Shown here piece by piece: positions 16,941 to 25,562 of a stretch of 64,000 bases of DNA. The translations under genes and the position numbers were made by a program. This DNA comes from Mesorhizobium sp. L-2-11 (GTDB lineage: Bacteria > Pseudomonadota > Alphaproteobacteria > Rhizobiales > Rhizobiaceae). The DNA lies in NCBI RefSeq assembly GCF_016756595.1, contig NZ_AP023257.1, positions 6,588,001 through 6,652,000 of the forward strand. Reading direction: 5' to 3'. Under the pieces are notes generated by a model that was not told the DNA's origin, did no database searches, and saw nothing but the letters and a program-made list of their open reading frames with translations. The number at the start of each line of letters is the position of its first letter. The stretch's first letter is position 1.

Positions 16941-17591
16941 CTACTGGCTTGCCCAGACAATCCGCGCCACCCATTCGACATCGCGCATCGGGATGTCGCG
17001 ATCCGGGTGATCGGGATTGAGCGAGACCAGCATGATCGACTTCGCCGTCTGACGCTCCAACACCTTGGCCATCACCTCGCCGGCATTGGTCTTGACGACG
17101 ACGCGGTCGCCCTTGCGGGTGGCGGCGCCCGGCTCGACAATCAGCACGTCGCCGTTGCGGTAGAGCGGCAGCATGGAATCGCCTTGGACCTGCAGCGCAT
17201 AGGAGGTTTCGGTCGCCCGTGCCGGAAGCTCGATCAGGTCCCAGCCCTGCCCCACGGGAAAGCCGGCATCGTCGAAGAAGCCGCCGGCGCCGGCCTGGGC
17301 GAAGCCGAGCAGCGGCACCGAAAACCTCTGTGGCGGCAGAGATCCGGGAACGGCCTTGCCCCGGCCTTCGACCAGCCCGGTGAATTCGTCGAGCGAGGCG
17401 CCGGTCGCCTCGATGATCTTGGCCAGCGACTCGGTCGACGGCCAGCGCGGCCGCCCGTCCGAGGACAGCCGCTTCGATTTGTTGAAGGCGGTCGAATCGA
17501 GGCCCGCGCGTTTTGCCAGTCCCGACGCCGAGAGCGAATAGCGCTCGGCGAGAGCATCGATAGCGGCCCATACGCGGTCATGCGAGAGCAC
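16941..17591 (-). CDS. XRE/S24 (LexA-CI type) transcriptional regulator
   Basis: 216 residues. An N-terminal helix-turn-helix (RVWAAIDALAERYSLSASGL then AKRAGLDSTAFNKSKR) is joined to a C-terminal S24 peptidase-like domain. The catalytic serine sits in VQGDSMLPLYRNGD and the lysine in DRVVVKTNAGEVMAKV, so self-cleavage chemistry is intact in principle. Such proteins range from phage-type repressors to stress regulators; no phage genes are nearby, so it looks like a resident chromosomal regulator. It overlaps no neighbour and is followed after eight bases by the SNase-like gene. Confidence 0.9.
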   Translation of the reverse strand: MLSHDRVWAAIDALAERYSLSASGLAKRAGLDSTAFNKSKRLSSDGRPRWPSTESLAKIIEATGASLDEFTGLVEGRGKAVPGSLPPQRFSVPLLGFAQAGAGGFFDDAGFPVGQGWDLIELPARATETSYALQVQGDSMLPLYRNGDVLIVEPGAATRKGDRVVVKTNAGEVMAKVLERQTAKSIMLVSLNPDHPDRDIPMRDVEWVARIVWASQ

Positions 17592-17663
17592 TTTTGCTCT
17601 CCTTCAGAACAGGAAAAAATACCTTCTCCGTTCTAACCGCTGGCCGTGATTTTGTCCACCACC

Positions 17664-17686
17664 GAAGGCGGCGTCACGCCGCCTTC
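17664..17686 (-). terminator. hairpin at the fadB stop codon
   Basis: GAAGGCGGCG and CGCCGCCTTC pair perfectly over ten bases with a three-base loop TCA, which is the fadB stop codon (TGA) on the minus strand. No T-run follows, so it may slow or end transcription or protect the mRNA end. Confidence 0.5.
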
Positions 17687-19893
17687 CTGGCCTCACTCCT
17701 GGCATAGGGATCGAAGCGTTCGTAGAAAGTCTCGCCCTTCTCTGCCATGTCGAGCAGCAGCTTCGGCGCTTTGAACTCGCCGCCGTACTTCTTCTGCAGA
17801 CCCTTGGCGATCTTTACGAATTTCTTCGCGCCGATGCCGTCGATGTAGGACAGCACGCCGCCGGTAAATGGTGCGAAGCCGAAGGCGAGGATCGAGCCGA
17901 CATCGGCCTCGCGCGGATCGGTGACGATGCCCTCCTCCATCACCCGCGCCGCCTCCAATGCAATGGTGACCAGGAGCCGCTGCTTCAGCTCCTCATAGTC
18001 GACCTTTTCAGGCGCCAACTGCGGATAGAGATCCTTCAGGCCCGGCCACAGCTTCTTCTTGGCAGGCTTTTGCGGATAATCGTAAAAACCTTTGCCGTTC
18101 TTGCGGCCGAAGCGGCCATGCGTATCGACCAGCGTGTTGATCAGCGCCATCTGCTTCGCGTCGACAGCCTTGTCGCCGAGATCGCGCATGGTCTGCTTCA
18201 TGATCTTCTGCGCGAGGTCGATCGCCGTTTCGTCCGTCAGCGCCAAGGGGCCGACCGGCATGCCTGCGGCCTTCGCTGCGTTCTCGATCATCGGCGCCGG
18301 AACGCCCTCGATGAGCATCTTGTAGGCTTCCGACATGTAGCGCAGTACGCAGCGGTTGACGTAGAAGCCGCGCGTGTCGTTGACGACGATCGGCGTCTTC
18401 TTGATGGCGCGAACGAAGTCGATCGCGGTGGCCAGCGCCTTGTCGCCCGTCTTCTTGCCCAAAATGATTTCGACCAGCATCATCTTGTCGACCGGCGAGA
18501 AGAAATGGATGCCGATGAAATTCTTCGGCCGCGCCGAATTCTTCGCCAGCGACGTGATCGGGATGGTGGACGTGTTCGACGCGAAGACCGCCGACGGCTT
18601 CAGCACGGCCTCCGCCTTTTCGGTGGCGTCCTTCTTGACGCCCGAATCCTCGAATACCGCCTCGACCACCAGGTCGCAGCCTGTGAGGTCGGCATAGTCC
18701 GCCGTCGGCGTGATCAGCGACAGCAGCCTGTCCTTGTCCTCCGGCTTGGCGCGGCCCTTCCTGACCTGATCCGAGATCAGGCTGTCCGAATGCGCCTTGC
18801 CCTTGGCGGCAGCGTCCATGTCGCGGTCGAGCAGCACCACCGGAATCCCGGCCTTGGCCGTGACATAGGCGATGCCAGCGCCCATGAAGCCGGCGCCGAG
18901 CACGCCGATCTTCTTGAACTTGGTTTCCGGCACGCCGGCCGGGCGACGCGCGCCCTTGTTCAGTTCCTGCAGCGACACGAACAGCGAGCGGATCATCGCC
19001 GCCGCCGCCCTGGTCTGCATGATCTCGGTGAAATAACGCTGCTCGATGCGCAAGCCGGTGTCGAACGGCACCAGCAAGCCTTCATAGACGCATTTCAGGA
19101 TGGCCGCGGCAGCCGGATAGTTGCCATAGGTCTCGCGGCGCAGGATAGCGATTGCCGGTGGCCACAGATTGGCGCCGGCCACCGAATAGACCGGCCCGCC
19201 GGGCAGCTTGAAGCCCTTCTCGTCCCACGGCGCCACTGGCTTCAAGCCATTTTTGATCATGGCTTTGGCGGTATCGACCAGCTTCGTCGGTTCGGCAATC
19301 TCATGGATCAGGCCCATCGACTTGGCCTTCTGCGGCGACAGCGTCTGACCGGAAGTCAGCATCTGCAGCGCCTGCTGCTGGTCGGTCAGCCGCGGCACGC
19401 GCTGGGTGCCGCCGGCACCCGGGAAGATGCCGATCTTCACTTCGGGGAGCGCCATCTTGACCTTGTCAGAATCGGCCGCGACACGGCCATGGCAAGCGAG
19501 CGACAGCTCGAAGGCGCCGCCCATGCAGGTGCCGTTGATCGCCGATACCCACGGCTTGCCTGAGGTCTCCAACTTGCGGAACAGGCCGGTCATGTAGCCG
19601 GCATTGTCGAACAATACCTTGGTCGCCTTGTCCAGGTCCTTGGCTTTATCGGCTGCGAACTTCGACAGCATCTTCTGCAGCATGGTGATGTCTGCACCGC
19701 CGGAGAACGTGTCCTTACCGGAGGTGATCACTGCCCCCTTGATCCCCGCGTCGTTCGCCACCTTGTCGACGATGGCGTTCAGCTCCAGCATCGCCTCTTC
19801 GGTGAAAACGTTCATCGAGCGGTCGGGCATGTCCCAGGTGACCAGCGCGATGCCATCGGCGTCGATGTCGAGGGTGAAATTGGTGTAGCTCAT
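17674..19893 (-). CDS. fadB: bifunctional enoyl-CoA hydratase / 3-hydroxyacyl-CoA dehydrogenase
   Basis: 739 residues. The alpha subunit of the fatty-acid oxidation complex. Residues about 1-200 are a crotonase with the active glutamates in [12 protein letters not shown] and [17 protein letters not shown]. The NAD-binding domain begins [20 protein letters not shown] (about 330), with the dehydrogenase [15 protein letters not shown] (catalytic His) and the C-terminal 3HCDH domain [15 protein letters not shown]. It is the last gene of the operon fadE - acyl-CoA dehydrogenase - fadA - fadB, 14 bp after fadA. The same fadA-fadB-podJ neighbourhood exists in other rhizobia. Confidence 0.95.
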   Translation of the reverse strand: MSYTNFTLDIDADGIALVTWDMPDRSMNVFTEEAMLELNAIVDKVANDAGIKGAVITSGKDTFSGGADITMLQKMLSKFAADKAKDLDKATKVLFDNAGYMTGLFRKLETSGKPWVSAINGTCMGGAFELSLACHGRVAADSDKVKMALPEVKIGIFPGAGGTQRVPRLTDQQQALQMLTSGQTLSPQKAKSMGLIHEIAEPTKLVDTAKAMIKNGLKPVAPWDEKGFKLPGGPVYSVAGANLWPPAIAILRRETYGNYPAAAAILKCVYEGLLVPFDTGLRIEQRYFTEIMQTRAAAAMIRSLFVSLQELNKGARRPAGVPETKFKKIGVLGAGFMGAGIAYVTAKAGIPVVLLDRDMDAAAKGKAHSDSLISDQVRKGRAKPEDKDRLLSLITPTADYADLTGCDLVVEAVFEDSGVKKDATEKAEAVLKPSAVFASNTSTIPITSLAKNSARPKNFIGIHFFSPVDKMMLVEIILGKKTGDKALATAIDFVRAIKKTPIVVNDTRGFYVNRCVLRYMSEAYKMLIEGVPAPMIENAAKAAGMPVGPLALTDETAIDLAQKIMKQTMRDLGDKAVDAKQMALINTLVDTHGRFGRKNGKGFYDYPQKPAKKKLWPGLKDLYPQLAPEKVDYEELKQRLLVTIALEAARVMEEGIVTDPREADVGSILAFGFAPFTGGVLSYIDGIGAKKFVKIAKGLQKKYGGEFKAPKLLLDMAEKGETFYERFDPYARSEARKAA

Positions 19894-19907
19894 CGGTCTC
19901 TCTCCCG

Positions 19908-21116
19908 TCAGACGCGTTCGATGATCGTTGCGGTGCCCATGCCAGCGCCGATGCAGAGCGTCACCAGCGCGGTGTTCAGGTCGCGGCGCTCCAGTTCGTC
20001 CAGCACCGTTCCGAAGATCATCGCACCAGTTGCGCCGAGCGGATGGCCCATGGCGATGGCGCCGCCATTGACGTTGATCCTGTCGTGCGAAATGTCGAAA
20101 GCCTGCATGTAGCGCAGCACCACCGAGGCGAACGCCTCGTTGAGTTCGAACAGGTCGATGTCCGACAGCTTTATCCTGGCGCGCTTCAGCAGCTTCTCGG
20201 TCACGTCGACCGGACCGGTCAGCATCAGCACCGGCTCCGAGCCGATATTGGCGAATGCACGGATGCGCGCGCGCGGCTTCAGGTCGAGCGACTTTCCGGC
20301 CTTCTTCGAGCCGAGCAGAACGGCTGCCGCGCCGTCGACGATGCCGGACGAATTGCCGGCGTGGTGGACGTGATTGACCTCCTCCACTTCGGGATGCTTC
20401 TGCACCGCGACGGCATCGAAGCCGCCCATTTCGCCGGGCATGACGAAAGACGGGTTGAGGGCCGCCAGCGATTGCATATCGGTCGAAGGCCGCATGTGCT
20501 CATCGTGGTCGAGAATGGTCAGGCCGTTCTGGTCCTTGATCGAGATCACCGAATTCTTGAAGCGGCCTTCGCCCCAGGCGTTGGCGGCGCGCTTCTGGCT
20601 TTCGACCGCATAGGCGTCGACGTCGTCGCGCGAAAAGCCGTACTTCGTGGCGATCAGATCGGCCGAGATGCCCTGCGGCACGAACCAGCCCGGCAGGCCG
20701 ACCGAGGGGTCCATGAACCAGGCGCCGCCGGACGCGCCCATGCCGACGCGCGACATCGATTCGACGCCGCCGGCGATGACGATCTCGTCGGCGCCCTGCG
20801 CGATCTTGGCGGCGCCGAAATTGATGGCATCCAGGCCAGAGGCGCAGAAACGCGAGATCTGCATGCCGGGGGCTTTGGTATCGTAACCGGCCTCGAAAGC
20901 GGCGGCGCGCGGAATGACGGAACCCGCCTCGCCGACTGGATCGACGCAGCCGAAGATGATGTCGTCGACGGTGCCGGTGTCCAGCCCATTGCGGTCGCGG
21001 ATCGCCTCAAGCACCTTGGCGCCGAGCCGCACCGCCGGCACCTCGTGCAGCGAGCCATCCTTCTTGCCCCTGCCGCGCGGCGTGCGCACGGCGTCATAGA
21101 CATAAGCTTCGGCCAT
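19908..21116 (-). CDS. fadA: acetyl-CoA C-acyltransferase (thiolase)
   Basis: 402 residues, standard for type I/II thiolases. It cleaves 3-ketoacyl-CoA in the last step of beta-oxidation. The acylated cysteine is in [16 protein letters not shown] (about residue 93), the histidine in [15 protein letters not shown] and the C-terminal cysteine in [11 protein letters not shown]. It sits directly upstream of fadB and 30 bp downstream of the acyl-CoA dehydrogenase gene on the same strand, so it is the beta subunit partner of FadB. Confidence 0.95.
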   Translation of the reverse strand: MAEAYVYDAVRTPRGRGKKDGSLHEVPAVRLGAKVLEAIRDRNGLDTGTVDDIIFGCVDPVGEAGSVIPRAAAFEAGYDTKAPGMQISRFCASGLDAINFGAAKIAQGADEIVIAGGVESMSRVGMGASGGAWFMDPSVGLPGWFVPQGISADLIATKYGFSRDDVDAYAVESQKRAANAWGEGRFKNSVISIKDQNGLTILDHDEHMRPSTDMQSLAALNPSFVMPGEMGGFDAVAVQKHPEVEEVNHVHHAGNSSGIVDGAAAVLLGSKKAGKSLDLKPRARIRAFANIGSEPVLMLTGPVDVTEKLLKRARIKLSDIDLFELNEAFASVVLRYMQAFDISHDRINVNGGAIAMGHPLGATGAMIFGTVLDELERRDLNTALVTLCIGAGMGTATIIERV

Positions 21117-21146
21117 TTTCCTGCTCCTTGGTTTGCTGAAAGTCTC

Positions 21147-22316
21147 TCAGAGAGAGCGCCCGATCAGCAATTTCATGATCTCGTTGGTGCCGCCGTAGAT
21201 GCGCTGGACGCGGGCATCGCGGAACATGCGGGCGATCGGATACTCATTCATGTAGCCATAGCCGCCATGCAATTGAAGGCATTCGTCGACGACTTTTCCC
21301 TGCAGGTCGGACAGCCAGTATTTGGCCATCGAGGCCGTCACCGGGTCGAGACCAGCATCGATATGGCGGGCGACGCAGTCATTGTAGAAGACCCGGCCGA
21401 TGGTCGCCTCGGTCTTCAGTTCGGCCAGCTTGAACTGGGTGTTCTGGAAATCGATGATCGCCTTGCCGAAGGCCTTGCGCTCCTTGACGTAGTCGATGGT
21501 CAACGCCAGCGCCCGTTCGACCATGGCGATGGCGCCAGTGCCGATCTGCAGCCGCTCCTGCGGCAATTGCTGCATCAACTGGACGAAGCCCTGGCCTTCC
21601 TCGCGGCCGAGCAGATTGGAAGTCGGCACGCGCATATCGTTGAAGAACAGTTCCGACGTGTCGTTGGCCTTGAGCCCGATCTTGTCGAGGTTGCGGCCGC
21701 GCTCGAACCCTTCGATCTCATCGGTCTCGACGACGATCAGCGAAGTGCCCTTGGCGCCCTTCTCCGGATCGGTCTTGGTGACGATTATGATGAAGTTGGC
21801 GAGCTGGCCGTTGGTGATGAAGGTCTTCGAGCCGTTGACCTTGTACTGGTTGCCGTCCTTCTCGGCGCGCGTCTTTACGCCTTGCAGATCGGAGCCGGCG
21901 CCGGGTTCGGTCATGGCGATTGCGCCGATCAGCTCGCCGGTCGCCAGCTTCGGCAGCCACTTCTTCTTCTGCTCCTCCGAGCCGTAGTGGAGGATGTAGG
22001 GGGCGACGATCGAATTGTGCAGGCCGATGCCGAAACCGTCGACGCCGACATGGCCGATCGCCTCAATGATGGCGCTCTCATGCGCGAACGTCCCGCCCGA
22101 ACCGCCATATTCCTCCGGCATCGAGGCACAGAGCAGACCGGCCGCGCCCGCCTTCAGCCAGCACTCGCGGTCGACCATCTCGTTCTTCTCGAACTCGTCA
22201 TAGCGCGGCGCGATCTCTTCCGACATGAAGCGGTGCGCCATGTCGTAGAGCATGCCGACCTCGTCCGCCGCCCAGGCGGGTTTGGGAAGGCCAAGAATTT
22301 CGGCGGGGTTGGTCAT
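21147..22316 (-). CDS. acyl-CoA dehydrogenase, medium-size
   Basis: 389 residues from ATG 22316 (GGGAG nine bases upstream). FAD-dependent oxidation of acyl-CoA. Motifs: AMTEPGAGSDLQGVKTRAEK, GSKTFITNGQLANFII, the FAD-binding QLHGGYGYMNEYPI and RIYGGTNEIMKLLI. The ending and position of the acidic residue resemble long-chain or isovaleryl-type dehydrogenases. This second dehydrogenase lies between fadE and fadA; a 204 bp inverted-repeat element sits in the gap to fadE. Substrate range cannot be read from sequence. Confidence 0.93.
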   Translation of the reverse strand: MTNPAEILGLPKPAWAADEVGMLYDMAHRFMSEEIAPRYDEFEKNEMVDRECWLKAGAAGLLCASMPEEYGGSGGTFAHESAIIEAIGHVGVDGFGIGLHNSIVAPYILHYGSEEQKKKWLPKLATGELIGAIAMTEPGAGSDLQGVKTRAEKDGNQYKVNGSKTFITNGQLANFIIIVTKTDPEKGAKGTSLIVVETDEIEGFERGRNLDKIGLKANDTSELFFNDMRVPTSNLLGREEGQGFVQLMQQLPQERLQIGTGAIAMVERALALTIDYVKERKAFGKAIIDFQNTQFKLAELKTEATIGRVFYNDCVARHIDAGLDPVTASMAKYWLSDLQGKVVDECLQLHGGYGYMNEYPIARMFRDARVQRIYGGTNEIMKLLIGRSL

Positions 22317-22341
22317 GCTGTTTCTCCCTCGCGCCGACATC

Positions 22342-22545
22342 CCCCTCCCCCTCGAGGGGAGGGTGGCCCGAAGGGCCGGGTGGGGTCGCCGATGGAGTGC
22401 TCGGCCTTATCTTGCTGCAGTTCGAAACCGACATGGATTTGAGGCAACGCGATCATTCTCCTCCCAAGGCGCCAACCAGGTCGGCGCACTACACGCAGGA
22501 CCCCTCCCGGCCGCTTCGCGGCCACCCTCCCCTCGAGGGGGAGGG
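22342..22545. repeat. GC-rich inverted-repeat element, copy B, inside the fad operon
   Basis: Left arm CCCCTCCCCCTCGAGGGGAG through GGGTGGGGTC (to 22386) mirrors right arm GACCCCTCCCGGCCGC through CGAGGGGGAGGG (22499-22545). About 110 bp of unique sequence lies between. It separates fadE from the second dehydrogenase gene and could fold into a strong hairpin in the operon mRNA. Confidence 0.8.
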
Positions 22546-22554
22546 AAATCGAGC

Positions 22555-24351
22555 TTAGAACGCTTCCGCCTGCAGTGCCATCAATGTATCGGCGCCGCTG
22601 GAGATGCGGGCGAGGTGCGCCGATGTCTCCGGCATGATCCGCTCCATGAAGAAGCGCGCCGTCACCAGCTTGCTGTCGTAGAAGGCCGAAGAACCATTGG
22701 CGCCATTGGCCAATTTCGCCCGGGCTGCCTTGGCCATCTGCGCCCACATATAGCCCAGCGCCACGAGGCCGAAGAGATGCATGTAGTCGGTCGAGGCGGC
22801 ACCGGCGTTGTCGGGCTTGGCCATGCCGTTCTGCATCAGCCACATCGTCGCCGCCTGCAGATCGTTGAGGCTCTTCTTCAGCACCCTGGTGAAGGGCGCC
22901 ATCTTCTCGTCAGTGCGGTTCTCCTCGCAGAATTCGCCGACCTCCTTGAAGAAGGCCTGCACGGCACGGCCGCCATTCAAGGCCAGCTTGCGGCCGACGA
23001 GGTCAAGCGCCTGGATGCCGTTGGCACCCTCGTAGATCATGGCGATGCGGGCATCGCGCACGAACTGGCTCATGCCGTGCTCTTCGATATAGCCGTGCCC
23101 GCCGAACACTTGCTGCGCCATCACCGCGTGGTCGAAACCCTTGTCGGTGAGCACCCCCTTGACCACCGGCGTCATCAGCCCGGTGTAGTCGTCGGCGGCC
23201 TGGCGGTCCTTGTCGTCACTGGCGCGGTGGGCGATATCGGACTTGATTGCCGTCCACAGCGCCAGTGCGCGACCGGCCTCGTTGAAGGCCTTCATGGTCA
23301 TCAGGCTGCGACGGATATCGGGGTGGACGATGATCGGATCGGCCTTTTTGTCCGGCGCCTTCGGCCCTGACAGCGAGCGTCCCTGCAGGCGATCCTTGGC
23401 ATAGGACACAGCGTTCTGATAGGCGACCTCCGACACAGAAAGCCCCTGCAGGCCGACGCCGAGCCTCGCTTCGTTCATCATCGTGAACATGGCTTTCAGC
23501 CCGCCATTCGTCTCGCCAAGCAGCGTGCCTTGCGCCTCGTCATAATTCATGACGCAGGTCGAATTGCCATGGATGCCCATCTTCTCCTCGATCGAGCCGC
23601 AGGAGACGGTGTTTTTCTCGCCAGGATTGCCTGATGCATCGAGCTTGAGTTTTGGCACGATGAACAGCGAAATGCCCTTCACGCCTTCCGGCGCGCCCTC
23701 GATGCGGGCCAACACCAGGTGGACGATGTTGTCCGACATGTCGTGCTCGCCGGCCGATATGAAGATCTTCTGGCCTGAGATCCTGTAGGTGCCGTCGCCG
23801 TTGGGAACCGCCTTGGTGCGCAGCAGGCCGAGATCGGTGCCGCAATGCGGCTCGGTCAGGTTCATGGTGCCGGTCCAGACGCCTTCGACCAGCTTCGGCA
23901 ACCAGAGCGCCTTCTGCTCGTCGGTGCCGTGAGTAATGATCGCGGCGATCGCTCCCTGCGTCAGGCCGGGGTACATCATCAGCGACATGTTGGCCGAAAT
24001 CATATATTCGGAAACAGCGGTATGCACCGCGTAAGGCAAACCCTGGCCGCCAAATTCGACGGGCGCGGCCAGCCCCATCCAGCCGCCCTCGCGGTATTGG
24101 TCGAAGGCCTCCTTGAAGCCTTTCGGCGTCGTCACCGAACCGTCGCCATGACGCACGCAGCCTTCCATGTCGCCGACGCGGTTCAGCGGCTGCATGACAT
24201 TTTCAGCGAGCTTGGCGCCCTCGGCGAGGATGGCCTCGACCACGTCCGGCGTCGCGTCGGAAAATCCAGGAAGATTGGAATAGCGCTGGTAGCCCAGTAC
24301 TTCGTTCAGCACAAACAGCGTGTCCTGGACCGGCGCCCTGTAGATCGGCAT
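22555..24351 (-). CDS. fadE: acyl-CoA dehydrogenase, long form with C-terminal extension
   Basis: 598 residues from ATG 24351, with a strong GGAGGAAAC site. The N-terminal helical, beta and C-terminal helical ACAD domains are followed by the extra C-terminal domain found in ~600-residue enzymes. Motifs: [54 protein letters not shown] and [20 protein letters not shown], where the glutamate of YEG is the usual catalytic base. It heads the beta-oxidation operon and is preceded by a 22-bp palindrome (24435-24456) that matches a site before the MerR gene. Confidence 0.95.
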   Translation of the reverse strand: MPIYRAPVQDTLFVLNEVLGYQRYSNLPGFSDATPDVVEAILAEGAKLAENVMQPLNRVGDMEGCVRHGDGSVTTPKGFKEAFDQYREGGWMGLAAPVEFGGQGLPYAVHTAVSEYMISANMSLMMYPGLTQGAIAAIITHGTDEQKALWLPKLVEGVWTGTMNLTEPHCGTDLGLLRTKAVPNGDGTYRISGQKIFISAGEHDMSDNIVHLVLARIEGAPEGVKGISLFIVPKLKLDASGNPGEKNTVSCGSIEEKMGIHGNSTCVMNYDEAQGTLLGETNGGLKAMFTMMNEARLGVGLQGLSVSEVAYQNAVSYAKDRLQGRSLSGPKAPDKKADPIIVHPDIRRSLMTMKAFNEAGRALALWTAIKSDIAHRASDDKDRQAADDYTGLMTPVVKGVLTDKGFDHAVMAQQVFGGHGYIEEHGMSQFVRDARIAMIYEGANGIQALDLVGRKLALNGGRAVQAFFKEVGEFCEENRTDEKMAPFTRVLKKSLNDLQAATMWLMQNGMAKPDNAGAASTDYMHLFGLVALGYMWAQMAKAARAKLANGANGSSAFYDSKLVTARFFMERIMPETSAHLARISSGADTLMALQAEAF

Positions 24352-24434
24352 GCGTTTCCTCCACCATGCGGCCTTGGCCCCGAATCCCCAGTGTGAAGGC
24401 ATGCGGACCAATGTTCAGATCGGAATAGCAAAAG

Positions 24435-24456
24435 TTGACGTTTGCGTAAACGTCAA
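24435..24456 (-). promoter_or_regulatory. palindromic operator before fadE (probable MerR-family target)
   Basis: TTGACGTTT-GCGT-AAACGTCAA: perfect 9-bp arms with a 4-bp spacer, 83 bp upstream of the fadE ATG. On the minus strand its first six bases TTGACG also form a good -35. A related half-palindrome lies before the MerR gene at 25222-25236. Confidence 0.65.
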
Positions 24457-24566
24457 TTTTTTGATGCGACAAATTATCCCCGCCGCTCGCTCACAAGCGT
24501 AACGGCGCTGGCCGTAGCCAGTCCGAACAGATTGAAAAATCCCGACGCAGCCGCAAGACAACGCAA

Positions 24567-24597
24567 AGAGCCGCGCGGCCAAGGTCCACGCGGCTCT
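24567..24597 (-). terminator. terminator of the MerR gene
   Basis: Arms AGAGCCGCG (24567-24575) and CGCGGCTCT (24589-24597) pair perfectly; on the minus strand the stem is followed by TTGCGTTGTCTT. It lies 38 bp after the merR stop. Confidence 0.7.
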
Positions 24598-24634
24598 CTC
24601 CCAGAAAGGCCGTTCACAGGAATCCGGCGAGGAA

Positions 24635-25096
24635 TTACCCGGCGACGCTGGCCTGCGCCGCCGAGCGTTCGCTCAGCATCTGACGCACCGCCGCCATCGA
24701 GTTGCTCAACTCGTTGATGGCATCATCGATCAGCGCCCGCTGCTTCCGCAGACGGGCAAGCTGCTTCTCCGACTTGTCGAGCGTCAGCCGCAACTGCTTG
24801 GTGTTGGAACCGGTTGGGTCATACAGATCCATCATCTGCTTGACGTCGCGCAGCGAGAATCCGACCTTGCGGCCGAGCAGGATCAGCTTCAGCCGCGCCT
24901 TGTCGCGGCGCGTGTAGAGACGGGTCGAGCCGTCGCGCTGCGGATTGAGAAGGCCCTTGTCCTCGTAGAAACGCAGCGTACGCAGCGTTACTCCGTATTT
25001 CTTGGCCATCTCGCCGATGCGGACAAGATCCTCGCCGGCTTTATCAGACATGTCATTGGTATTGGCCGCGGCTTCGCCGGGCGAAACAAGTTTCAT
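24635..25096 (-). CDS. MerR-family regulator, probable controller of the fad operon
   Basis: 153 residues from ATG 25096 (GGGGAAAG about 13 bases upstream). The winged helix-turn-helix is YGVTLRTLRFYEDKGLLNPQ, followed by the coiled dimerisation helix with LDKSEKQLARLRKQRALIDD. There are no metal-binding cysteines, so it is an organic-ligand or acyl-CoA type MerR, like the LiuR group that controls acyl-CoA catabolism. It is located upstream of and on the same strand as fadE, with its own terminator. Matching palindromes before both transcription units support control of fad genes and itself. Start could also be the ATG at 25051. Confidence 0.9.
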   Translation of the reverse strand: MKLVSPGEAAANTNDMSDKAGEDLVRIGEMAKKYGVTLRTLRFYEDKGLLNPQRDGSTRLYTRRDKARLKLILLGRKVGFSLRDVKQMMDLYDPTGSNTKQLRLTLDKSEKQLARLRKQRALIDDAINELSNSMAAVRQMLSERSAAQASVAG

Positions 25097-25562
25097 GGTC
25101 ACTGGCTTTCCCCATCTGGTGGCGCCGCGGTCCCGGACCGTGCGTCGCCTGAGTGGAAGCGGGGGCGTGCTTCCACCCGTGGTTTCAACAAACAAATCGC
25201 AAACGGCACAGTCTTGCACCCTTACGTTTACGTCAATTCTATACCGATAGCCGCCTCACGAAGCAAGGGCGTCGTGCGGGAGGATCTTTTTGCCGCATCC
25301 GCCAGCGCATGGCCCAGGCGCTCGTCGACGATGTTGTAACTTCTTAAGCTTGGTTAACGCGTTGTTTACCACGTTGGGCGAATTGTGCGCATGTCGGTCA
25401 CCCGTGTTTATCCTGTAGCGAATTTTTCACGGTTTTTCGGAGCGCGGGTGAAACCCGGGAAGCTAGTCTTCCACCGCAGCAAAGCCGCGGCCGCCTTCGC
25501 TTCCGGCAGGACTTTGGGAAAACTGGTCATAAAGCCAGCAGTGAAACTGAACGGGCGCATCG
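25097..25562. other. divergent merR/podJ intergenic region
   Basis: 466 bp without a gene. It holds the MerR-type site at 25222-25236 and, nearer podJ, TTAA at 25344-25347 and 25354-25357 (6-bp gap) followed by TTTA at 25365-25368 (7-bp gap). The latter resembles a CtrA site (TTAA-N7-TTAA) with one mismatch. Confidence 0.45.
25222..25236 (-). promoter_or_regulatory. MerR-type operator upstream of merR
   Basis: TTACGTTTACGTCAA shares ACGT...ACGTCAA with the perfect palindrome before fadE. It is 126 bp upstream of the merR ATG, consistent with autoregulation. Confidence 0.5.

Noticed and set aside
16933..17571. N-terminal half of a 500-codon frame ending in the SNase-like gene
   Set aside because: It runs out of frame through the S24 regulator and is Arg-rich and motif-free; only the part after GTG 16932 is protein-like.
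20043..22442. 799-codon plus-strand open frame across fadA and the acyl-CoA dehydrogenase
   Set aside because: Antisense shadow of two strongly recognised genes and the repeat between them; His/Asp/Arg-rich with no motifs.
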